A DNA stretch of 7,095 nucleotides from Pseudomonadota bacterium. GTDB lineage: Bacteria; Pseudomonadota; Gammaproteobacteria; Xanthomonadales; Xanthomonadaceae. Positions within the stretch are counted from its first letter, which is position 1. Every line of letters starts with the position of its first letter. Both the position numbers and the translations under genes were made by a program. Under the pieces are notes generated by a model. The model searched no databases. It saw only the letters and a list, made by a program, of their open reading frames with translations, and was not told the origin of the DNA. This document shows, in pieces, positions 1-5,544 of this stretch. Where the stretch lies: positions 1-7,095 of the forward strand of contig JAEXAG010000100.1 in assembly GCA_023394655.1 (NCBI GenBank), given 5' to 3'.

Positions 1-254
1 GCCACGAGGTCTTCGCTCGGGCTGTGCATGATCTTCAGCACCGATTCGTCGGCGAGCAGGCCGGCCAGCGTTTCCGCCATGCCGGGCGCGCGGGCATCGA
101 TCAGCAGGATGTCCTCGTCGATCGACATCTGCACCAGCGCGAGGATCGGCCACCAGGTGCGTTCGCGCACGAATTCGGTATCCAGCCCGACGCGCGCGGG
201 GCGGCGATCGAGCCAGTGTTGCAGCTGTTCGGGACGGTCGATCCAGTGGTTCAC
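1..254 (-). CDS. rnd: Ribonuclease D, N-terminal part (runs off left edge)
   Basis: Ribonuclease D is a 3'-5' exoribonuclease of the DEDD superfamily that trims 3' ends of tRNA precursors and other small RNAs in the cytoplasm. Only the first 84 or so codons are present; the gene continues beyond base 1. Visible family signatures are the first exonuclease motif LDTEFVRERTWWP (metal-binding D25 and E27), the following strand LALVQMS, and the second-motif stretch HSPSEDL with D82 as the expected catalytic aspartate. I chose a GTG start at 254. It gives the family-typical opening VNHWIDRPEQLQHWL (initiator read as Met), an in-frame stop lies about 40 bases further upstream, and no in-frame ATG is available. 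The ATG at 261 is in another frame. The gene is divergent from the lipoprotein gene at 299, leaving 44 bases for both promoters; no convincing -35/-10 pair was seen there. The family call is secure and the exact start moderately so. Confidence 0.9.
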   Translation of the reverse strand, partial: MNHWIDRPEQLQHWLDRRPARVGLDTEFVRERTWWPILALVQMSIDEDILLIDARAPGMAETLAGLLADESVLKIMHSPSEDLV

Positions 255-298
255 GCGGCATCCGGGCGGTGACGGGCGGCTAACGATACCCTACGCGG

Positions 299-2155
299 AT
301 GCCGCGCCTTCGCCACTTGCTGCTGCTTTGCGTGTTGCTCGCCGCCTGCAGGCCGGCGGGCGATGCCGAGGTGCCGGAGGCGGGCTCCACCGAAGCACGC
401 CTTCGCCGCGGGCTGGTCAGCGTGAGTGGCGACGAGCTGCCGGGTTACGCGCTGGACTGGCAACCGCCGGCGGTGGTGATCGGCGAAGGCGAGGAGGCCG
501 AGGAGGACGCACGCAAGCGGGCGCTGGCCGCCATCGAGGCCGGCGATCTGCATGCAGGTGTCGATTCCGCCCTGCCCATTTTGATGGCGCTGCGCCAGCG
601 TGATCCCGAGGACGCGCGACGGGGGCGCGATCTGGACGCGGCGATGACCGCCCTGCTGGCACAGGGCGATGCGGCGCTTGCCGCGCTCGGCGGCGAGGGC
701 GGCGACATTGCCGCGGCGCACCGGATCGCGGCGGTGGCGCGAACGGTCGCGCCGGGGACGCCTGAAACCCTGGCGTATCTCGATCGCGTGGATGCGGCCG
801 ATCGCCTGCAGGCGTTGATCGAGCACGGCGAGAACGAACTGGCCGAAGGTCGTCTCGGCGAATCCGGGCTGGGTGCACTCACCGCCTTCAACGAAGTGCT
901 GCGCGCGCGCCCCGGTGATGCGCGCGCCCGCGCCGGGCTCGCCGCGGTGGAGGCTGCGCTCCTCGCACGGGCGGCGGAGGCGACGGCCAAGGACGATTTC
1001 GAAGGCGCGCTGGCGACGCTCGCGCAGGCCGCGCGCGTGCGCCCGGACACGCCGTGGGCGGTGGAGGAGGCGCGCCGCCAGCTGCGGCTGCGTCGCGAGG
1101 CGCGGGTGGCCGGGCTGTACCGGGATATCCTGCGCACGCTGCAGCAGCCGGGCGAATTCGGCGCGTTGCGACAGGCGCAGGCGGGCATCGCGGAGCTGCA
1201 GGCGCTGGCAGTGGCCGGCGACGTGCGCATCGCCCGCGCCCGCGAGCGCCTGGAGCTCGCTAACCGTTATGGCCGCCATCGCCCCGGCCAGCGTTTCTCC
1301 GATCCGCTCGAATCCGGCGGCCGTGCCCCGCCGCTGGTGGTGATCCCGCACGGCAGTTTCATGATGGGGGCGCCGGAGGACGAGGCTGATTCCGGCAAGG
1401 CGGAATGGCCACGGCACGAAGTCCGCTTCGAACGCGGTTTCGCGATGGCCCGCACCGAGACCACGGTGGCCGATTTCCGCCGCTTCATCGCTGCCACGGG
1501 TCATCGCACCCGCGCCGAGCGCCGCGGTTATTCGGTGGTGTACGACGAGCGCAGCGGCAATTTCGTGCTTCGCAACGACATCAACTGGCAACACGATTAC
1601 AGCGGCCGGCCTGCATCGCCCAACCTGCCGGTGATCCACGTCGATGTCCGCGATGCCGAGGCCTATGCGGAATGGTTGGGCACCCAGACCGGGCATCGTT
1701 ACCGGCTGGCGCACGAGGCGGAGTTCGAATACGTGCTGCGGGCCGGCCGCCAGGCGCGCTATCCGTGGGGCGATGGCGAGCCGCCGGCCAACGCCGGCAA
1801 CCTCACCGGCGCGCTCGACCGCTCGCCCTCCGGTCGTCGCTGGGGCAATGCCTTTCCCGGCTATGGCGACCGATTCTGGGGACCGGCGCCGGCCGCCAGC
1901 TTCCGCGCCAACCGGCTCGGCCTGCACGATCTGGAAGGCAATGTCAGCGAATGGGTGATGGATTGCTGGCACCAGGGCTATCGCCGCGCCCCGGCCGATG
2001 GCGCGGCCTGGTACAACCCGGGCTGCCGCGCGCGGGTGGTGCGCGGGGCCTCGTGGTCCAGCTCGCCGGCGCAGGCGCGGGCCGCGTGGCGGATGTCGCA
2101 GGCGCATGACGTGACCAACGCCCGCACCGGTTTCCGGGTGGTCCGCGACATCTGA
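299..2155 (+). CDS. Lipoprotein with helical repeat region and C-terminal SUMF1/FGE-like domain (catalytic cysteines absent)
   Basis: This 618-residue protein starts with a lipoprotein signal: basic MPRLRH, hydrophobic LLLLCVLL, then lipobox L14-A15-A16-C17. It should be lipidated at C17 and face the periplasm. Residues about 65-325 are alanine- and arginine-rich helices, with TPR-like stretches around 196-265. Residues about 345-618 match the sulfatase-modifying factor (FGE/SUMF1/PvdO/EgtB-type) fold: opening LVVIPHGSFMMGA (346-358), the YPWGDG segment (488-493), the hallmark GNVSEW (547-552), RGASW (582-586) and the closing GFRVV (611-615). True formylglycine-generating enzymes carry two copper-binding cysteines just after the RGGSW-type motif. 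By hand alignment these positions are S588 and A593 here, so sulfatase activation is unlikely. A binding, scaffold or non-FGE enzymatic role is possible. The substrate is unknown and no sulfatase gene is nearby. The ATG has no clear Shine-Dalgarno, and the signal peptide is the main argument for this start. Confidence 0.85.
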   Translation: MPRLRHLLLLCVLLAACRPAGDAEVPEAGSTEARLRRGLVSVSGDELPGYALDWQPPAVVIGEGEEAEEDARKRALAAIEAGDLHAGVDSALPILMALRQRDPEDARRGRDLDAAMTALLAQGDAALAALGGEGGDIAAAHRIAAVARTVAPGTPETLAYLDRVDAADRLQALIEHGENELAEGRLGESGLGALTAFNEVLRARPGDARARAGLAAVEAALLARAAEATAKDDFEGALATLAQAARVRPDTPWAVEEARRQLRLRREARVAGLYRDILRTLQQPGEFGALRQAQAGIAELQALAVAGDVRIARARERLELANRYGRHRPGQRFSDPLESGGRAPPLVVIPHGSFMMGAPEDEADSGKAEWPRHEVRFERGFAMARTETTVADFRRFIAATGHRTRAERRGYSVVYDERSGNFVLRNDINWQHDYSGRPASPNLPVIHVDVRDAEAYAEWLGTQTGHRYRLAHEAEFEYVLRAGRQARYPWGDGEPPANAGNLTGALDRSPSGRRWGNAFPGYGDRFWGPAPAASFRANRLGLHDLEGNVSEWVMDCWHQGYRRAPADGAAWYNPGCRARVVRGASWSSSPAQARAAWRMSQAHDVTNARTGFRVVRDI

Positions 2156-2224
2156 TCCACGCGGCTTCACGCCGTCATGGTGCCCGGGGGGATTCAATTC
2201 ACCCACGGCGCGGCGGATGATGCT

Positions 2225-2248
2225 GCCATCGCCATCGCCATCGCCATC
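2225..2248. repeat. Hexanucleotide tandem repeat (GCCATC)x4 in the leader of the M48 protease gene
   Basis: Four perfect head-to-tail copies of GCCATC lie in the 110-base gap between the SUMF1-domain lipoprotein gene and the M48 protease gene. They end 7 bases before a GGAG Shine-Dalgarno (2256-2259), which is itself 6 bases from the ATG. If transcribed, the array is in the 5' untranslated leader. A copy-number change would alter leader length or promoter spacing without shifting a reading frame. The rest of the gap (2156-2224) shows only a weak 4-bp hairpin and no confident promoter. Confidence 0.8.
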
Positions 2249-2265
2249 GACAACCGGAGCCCCTC

Positions 2266-3174
2266 ATGCGCCAAGATCCCCGACAGGGCCAGTACGGACA
2301 ACCCCGCCGCCGCGGCTTCAACCCGCGCCTGCTGATCCTCGTGGCCTTCGCCGCCTACGGCATGTACTACTACTTCTCCAACCGCACGGTGGACCCGTAC
2401 ACCGGCGAGAAGGTGCTGATCGACAAGAACCTCGATGCCCAACAGGAAGAGGCGCTCGGCCTGCAGGCCTACCGCGAGATCCTCTCGCAGGAGCAGCCGG
2501 TGGACCCGAACTCGCAGATCGCGCAGCAGGTCCGCACGATCGCCGCGCGGCTGGTGGACAAGGTGGACGAGGTGGAAGCCGCATTGGCGCAGGAGCGCGG
2601 CCTGCAGCCGGGCAATTTCGCGCGTGACTTCAATTGGGAGGTCAACGTGCTGAACTCGCCGCAGGCCAATGCCTTCGCGCTGCCGGGCGGCAAGATGGCC
2701 GTCTATACCGGGCTGGTGCCGGTGGCGCAGAACGCCGACGGCATGGCGGTGGTGATGGGCCACGAGATCGCCCATGCCCTGATGCGCCACGGCGCGCAGC
2801 GCATGAGCCGCGGCAAGCTGGAGCAGATCGGCGCGATGGCCGGTGCCGCCAGCGGCATGGATCCGCAAATGCAGCAGATGATCTTCCAGGCCTACGGCGT
2901 GACCTCGCAGCTGCCGTATGCACGCGGCCACGAATCGCAGGCCGACGAAGTGGGCCTGATGCTGATGGCGGCCGCCTGCTTCAACCCGGACGAATCGGTG
3001 CCGTTGTGGGAGCGCATGGCCGCGCAATCGGGCGGCAACAGCCCGCCGGAGTTCGCCTCCACCCACCCCAGCCCGGCAACCCGCATCGAGCACTTGCGCT
3101 CGCTGCTGCCGAAAGCGCACCAGTACCGCCAGCGCTTCTGCCGCGATGGCGGGGCACCTGCCGGCGCATTCTGA
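2266..3174 (+). CDS. Membrane-anchored periplasmic M48 family zinc metalloprotease
   Basis: This 302-residue protein resembles M48 peptidases of the LoiP/YcaL/OMA1-like group, which cut misfolded envelope proteins. A basic N-terminus (RRR at 14-16) is followed by one hydrophobic helix at about residues 21-37. By the positive-inside rule this puts the catalytic domain in the periplasm. Protease signatures are NAFALPGGKMAVYTGL (135-150), the zinc-binding HEIAH (H166, E167, H170), the third-ligand motif ESQAD (E223, D227) and the conserved STHP (265-268). All expected catalytic residues are present, so it should be active. No lipobox is seen, unlike E. coli LoiP. The start is well supported: GGAG at 2256-2259 sits 6 bases before the ATG. 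The gene is 110 bases downstream of the lipoprotein gene on the same strand and ends just before a strong terminator. Co-transcription of the two genes is possible but not shown. I cannot name a specific orthologue. Confidence 0.9.
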   Translation: MRQDPRQGQYGQPRRRGFNPRLLILVAFAAYGMYYYFSNRTVDPYTGEKVLIDKNLDAQQEEALGLQAYREILSQEQPVDPNSQIAQQVRTIAARLVDKVDEVEAALAQERGLQPGNFARDFNWEVNVLNSPQANAFALPGGKMAVYTGLVPVAQNADGMAVVMGHEIAHALMRHGAQRMSRGKLEQIGAMAGAASGMDPQMQQMIFQAYGVTSQLPYARGHESQADEVGLMLMAAACFNPDESVPLWERMAAQSGGNSPPEFASTHPSPATRIEHLRSLLPKAHQYRQRFCRDGGAPAGAF

Positions 3175-3193
3175 AATATCGGCAGGCAAACGG

Positions 3194-3218
3194 AAACGGG
3201 CCCGCAGGGGCCCGTTTT
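3194..3218. terminator. Rho-independent terminator, probably bidirectional
   Basis: A perfect 10-bp stem AAACGGGCCC / GGGCCCGTTT (3194-3203 with 3208-3217) closes a four-base GCAG loop and runs into TTTT on the plus strand. It starts 19 bases after the M48 protease stop. The complementary strand also gives a U-run, so it can end the convergent minus-strand operon, whose last gene stops at 3234. Confidence 0.92.
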
Positions 3219-3233
3219 CATTCCGGCCGGAAG

Positions 3234-3404
3234 CTAGAGCCCCTTCAGCAGCGCGCCGAGCAGCAGCATCACGAACGCGACGGTCATCATCCAGAACGCG
3301 TAGGGCGCGGCGGGCGCGAAGTAGCCGAGTTTGCCGGCGAGTGCCATTCCGCCGATCAGGAGCGCGATGAACCAGGTGGCGAAAGCGGGTGGGGTAAGAC
3401 GCAT
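3234..3404 (-). CDS. Small two-helix membrane protein, unknown function
   Basis: A 56-residue hydrophobic protein with two predicted transmembrane segments, about residues 10-26 (ATWFIALLIGGMALAGK) and 33-53 (APYAFWMMTVAFVMLLLGALL), joined by a short turn with G27, Y28 and P31. No family was recognised. I treat it as a real gene for three reasons: it starts 11 bases after the upstream reductase stop, it has an AGGA Shine-Dalgarno 5 bases before the ATG (antisense of 3410-3413), and it ends right before a terminator. It is the last gene of the apparent phaR - reductase - small protein operon. A PHA-related role is only a guess from position; it could equally be a general inner-membrane micropeptide. 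A longer open frame continues upstream but is antisense-like shadow over the reductase gene. Confidence 0.72.
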   Translation of the reverse strand: MRLTPPAFATWFIALLIGGMALAGKLGYFAPAAPYAFWMMTVAFVMLLLGALLKGL

Positions 3405-3415
3405 GGGAATCCTGC

Positions 3416-4177
3416 TCAGAAGCTCATGTAGAGGCCGCCGTTGACCGGCAGGTTGGCGCCGGTGATGAAGCCGGCATCGTCCGCGCTGAGGAAGGCGACG
3501 GCGCGGGCGATCTCCGCCGGCTGGCCGAGGCGCCCGACCGGCACCGTATCGACGATCCGCGCGCGGATCTCGTCGTTCATCGCCATCACCAGCGCGGTTT
3601 CGCAGTAGCCGGGCGAGACCGAATTGACGGTGACGCCCTTGCGCGCGACTTCCCGCGCCAGCGCCATGGTGAAGCCGTGCATGCCGGCCTTGGCGGCGGA
3701 ATAGTTGGTCTGCCCGAACTGGCCGGTCTGGCCGTTGACCGAGCTGATGTTGACGATGCGCCCGAAGCCGCGCGTGGTCATGCCTTCGACGACGTGGCGG
3801 GTCAGGTTGAAGACGCCACCCAGGTTCACGTCGAGCACGGCTTCCCATTGCGCCGCATCCATCTTGCGCAGCGTGGTGTCGCGGGTGATGCCGGCGGCAT
3901 TGACCAGGATGTCGATGCGGCCGTCGCTTGCTTCGACTTCCGCCGCGAAACGGCCGCAGGCCTCGAAATCGGTGACATCCAGCGCCCGGAACACGGCATC
4001 GTGACCGGCGAGCGCGGCTTCGAAGGCTTCGATGCGATGCGCCGCATCGCCGAGGTCCACGGCGATCACGCGATCCCCGCGCCGGGCGAGTGCCTGGCAG
4101 ATGGCCACGCCCAGTCCACCCAGGCCGCCGGTCACCACGGCGACGCGGCGTGCTTCGTTCCCCGTTTGCGCGGACAT
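3416..4177 (-). CDS. phaB: Acetoacetyl-CoA reductase (PhaB-type SDR), copy B, predicted NADH-preferring
   Basis: This is a 253-residue short-chain dehydrogenase/reductase. PhaB enzymes reduce acetoacetyl-CoA to (R)-3-hydroxybutyryl-CoA, the monomer for polyhydroxybutyrate. It has the cofactor motif TGGLGGLG (16-23), NAAG (93-96), N118, and the catalytic S146, Y159, K163 in SSVNGQTGQFGQTNYSAAK, very close to the Ralstonia PhaB active-site loop. The second strand of the Rossmann fold ends in VIAVDLGD. D41 is placed where an acidic residue usually favours NAD(H) over NADP(H), unlike the copy at 4764. The post-active-site loop SPGYCETALV also departs from the usual SPGYIATDMV. The start is ATG at 4177, overlapping the phaR TGA by one base (TGATG). 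There is only a weak AAGG upstream, so translational coupling to phaR is likely. The longer frame to 4246 lies inside phaR. Substrate could also be another 3-ketoacyl-CoA. Confidence 0.88.
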   Translation of the reverse strand: MSAQTGNEARRVAVVTGGLGGLGVAICQALARRGDRVIAVDLGDAAHRIEAFEAALAGHDAVFRALDVTDFEACGRFAAEVEASDGRIDILVNAAGITRDTTLRKMDAAQWEAVLDVNLGGVFNLTRHVVEGMTTRGFGRIVNISSVNGQTGQFGQTNYSAAKAGMHGFTMALAREVARKGVTVNSVSPGYCETALVMAMNDEIRARIVDTVPVGRLGQPAEIARAVAFLSADDAGFITGANLPVNGGLYMSF

Positions 4178-4644
4178 CAGCGCTTGCCGCCCTTGTCCTT
4201 CGGATCGGCGGTCTGCCCGGCCATGAACTTCTGGAACTGGGTCCACATTTCCATGTTGCGCTCGGCCATCTGGTTCATCATCGACCAGGGCGTCTGGCCG
4301 ATCATCCCGCCAAGCTGCTGGCGGAACTGGCTCTGCTGCTCCAGGAAGAGCTGCATCGAGCGCTCCAGGTAGTTGCCCATGAAGCCCTGCATGGAATCGC
4401 CGTAGAAACGGATGATCTGGCTGAGCAACTGGGTGGACAGCACCGGTTCGCCGCCCTGTTCCTGCTCGGCGATGATCTGCAGCAGCACCTGGCGGGTCAG
4501 GTCGTCGCCGGTCTTGGCATCGCGGACCTCGAAATCCTCGCCGTCCAGGATCAGCTGGCGGACTTCCTCCACGGTGATGTAGCTGGAAATCTCGGTGTCG
4601 TAGAGCCGGCGATTGGGGTATTTCTTGATGATCCGCGTGGCCAT
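4177..4644 (-). CDS. phaR: PhaR, polyhydroxyalkanoate synthesis repressor
   Basis: PhaR binds both DNA and PHA granules. It represses phasin genes and its own gene until nascent polymer titrates it away. The 155-residue protein has the diagnostic N-terminal PHB_acc_N domain, beginning IIKKYPNRRLYDTEISSYIT (residues 5-24) and continuing VEEVRQLILDGEDFEV. A PHB_acc domain follows at about 68-110 (LLSQIIRFYGDSMQGFMGNY). The C-terminal part from about 95 is rich in Met, Gln and Phe with amphipathic helices, consistent with granule association, and ends in a charged KDKGGKR tail. The start ATG at 4644 gives the usual MATRIIKKYPNRRLYD opening. An AAGGGA lies 11 bases upstream, slightly far. The stop overlaps the next reductase start. 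A terminator and a TGC-rich dyad upstream suggest its own promoter with possible autoregulation. Confidence 0.95.
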   Translation of the reverse strand: MATRIIKKYPNRRLYDTEISSYITVEEVRQLILDGEDFEVRDAKTGDDLTRQVLLQIIAEQEQGGEPVLSTQLLSQIIRFYGDSMQGFMGNYLERSMQLFLEQQSQFRQQLGGMIGQTPWSMMNQMAERNMEMWTQFQKFMAGQTADPKDKGGKR

Positions 4645-4682
4645 GATGCTGGGCGTCCCTTGGGGAATGCCCTCAGGATGAC

Positions 4683-4701
4683 GCAGCGCAGCAGGCGCTG
4701 C
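4683..4701. promoter_or_regulatory. TGC-rich inverted repeat upstream of phaR, candidate PhaR operator
   Basis: Perfect 7-bp arms GCAGCGC and GCGCTGC flank a five-base AGCAG centre, 38 bases before the phaR start and between it and the upstream gene's terminator. On the minus strand the dyad falls in the 17-base spacer of a weak promoter-like pair, TTGCAG (4703-4698) and CATCCT (4680-4675). PhaR homologues are known to recognise TGC-rich dyads and to repress their own genes. Assigning this dyad as the site is inference from position and composition. Confidence 0.4.
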
Positions 4702-4711
4702 AACCGGCCGG

Positions 4712-4740
4712 GGAAAACAAGGCCCGCGCGTGGCGGGCCT
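4712..4740 (-). terminator. Rho-independent terminator after PhaB copy A
   Basis: An 8-bp perfect stem (4720-4727 with 4733-4740, AGGCCCGC / GCGGGCCT) has a five-base loop. Read on the minus strand it is followed by the T-rich TTGTTTTC. It begins 24 bases after the copy A reductase stop and lies before phaR, so it separates the two transcription units or attenuates read-through into phaR. Confidence 0.82.
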
Positions 4741-4763
4741 CGGTCGGGTGGGAGCCGGCAAAG

Positions 4764-5504
4764 TCACCAGCCCATGTGGTGGCCGCCGTTGATGTCCAGG
4801 TTGGAGCCGGTGATCCAGCCGGCACGCTCGTCGGCGAGGAAGCCGACACCGTAGGCGATCTCTTCCGGCGTGCCGAGGCGACCGGTGGGGATGTCGGCGA
4901 CGATCTTGGCGCGGACTTCTTCCGGCACCGCCATCACCATGTCGGTGGCGATGTAGCCGGGCGAGATGGTGTTGACGGTGATGCCGTTCTTCGCGTTTTC
5001 GCGCGCCAGCGAAATGGTGAAGCCGTGCATGCCGGCCTTGGCCGCGGCGTAGTTGGCCTGGCCGTACTGGCCCTTCAGCCCGTTGATCGAGCTGATCTGG
5101 ATGATCCGGCCCCACTTGCGCTCGCGCATGCCCTCGATCACCGGGCGGGTGACGTTGAAGCACGAATTGAGATTGGTGTTGATGACGTCCATCCACTGCT
5201 CGGATTTCATCTTGTGGAAGGTGCCGTCGCGGGTGATGCCGGCGTTGTTGACCAGGATGTCGATCGGGCCGAGCGCGGCCTCGACCTCGCGGACCATGTT
5301 CTCCGCCTGCTGGGGATCGGTCACGTCGCCCTTGGCCAGGAACACGTCGTATCCCTCGGCCTTCATCTTCTCCTGCCAGGCGCGGGCCCGCTCCTCGTTG
5401 CGGTAGTTGGTCGCGACCTTGTGGCCCATGTCGGCCAGTTGCTTGACGATTGCGGTGCCGATGCCGCCGGTGCCGCCGGTAACCAGTGCCACGCGTGCTG
5501 TCAT
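4764..5504 (-). CDS. phaB: Acetoacetyl-CoA reductase (PhaB), copy A, predicted NADPH-dependent
   Basis: This 246-residue SDR has the same length as Ralstonia eutropha PhaB and strong motif identity with it. It should reduce acetoacetyl-CoA to (R)-3-hydroxybutyryl-CoA for polyhydroxybutyrate synthesis in the cytoplasm. It has TGGTGGIG (9-16), NNAGITRD (86-93), N111, and the catalytic S139, Y152, K156 in SSINGLKGQYGQANYAAAK, then SPGYIATDMV (181-190). The second strand ends VATNYRNEERARAW. R35 and nearby basic residues, with no Asp at the ribose-binding position, fit NADP(H) preference. The start is firm: AGGGGA (antisense of 5511-5516) lies 6 bases before the ATG. It sits 37 bases after gluQRS on the same strand and is followed by its own terminator. 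Another 3-ketoacyl-CoA or ketoacyl-ACP reductase role is less likely given the PhaB-type loop and the neighbouring phaR. Confidence 0.93.
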   Translation of the reverse strand: MTARVALVTGGTGGIGTAIVKQLADMGHKVATNYRNEERARAWQEKMKAEGYDVFLAKGDVTDPQQAENMVREVEAALGPIDILVNNAGITRDGTFHKMKSEQWMDVINTNLNSCFNVTRPVIEGMRERKWGRIIQISSINGLKGQYGQANYAAAKAGMHGFTISLARENAKNGITVNTISPGYIATDMVMAVPEEVRAKIVADIPTGRLGTPEEIAYGVGFLADERAGWITGSNLDINGGHHMGW

Positions 5505-5538
5505 GTGCCGTCCCCTGATGGTTGTGGAGTCTGATTCG

Positions 5539-5544
5539 ATTCTA
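5539..5544 (-). promoter_or_regulatory. Candidate -10 element for PhaB copy A
   Basis: On the minus strand TAGAAT (one mismatch to TATAAT) overlaps the gluQRS stop codon. It would place a transcript start near 5532, giving a leader of about 28 bases with the AGGGGA ribosome site. No good -35 lies at 16-18 bases spacing, so this is weak evidence for a promoter independent of gluQRS. Confidence 0.3.

Noticed and set aside
255..298. Promoters in the rnd/lipoprotein divergent gap
   Set aside because: TATCGT on the minus strand (288-283) looks like a -10, but no -35 fits at normal spacing on either strand.
2160..2175. CGGC-TTCAC-GCCG hairpin after the lipoprotein gene
   Set aside because: Only a 4-bp stem with no T-run, too weak for a terminator.
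251..2206. 651-codon open frame on the minus strand
   Set aside because: Exactly antisense to the SUMF1-domain lipoprotein. Composition is Arg/His/Ala-rich with no motifs, as expected from antisense of GC3-biased coding DNA.
3234..3848. 204-codon minus-strand frame that includes the small membrane protein
   Set aside because: The upstream part is an out-of-frame reading of reductase B. Only the last 56 codons have a ribosome site and a non-overlapping position.
3677..5534. Plus-strand open frames of 231-254 codons over the PHA genes
   Set aside because: Antisense mirrors of the two reductases and phaR. The minus-strand frames have clear catalytic motifs and ribosome sites.
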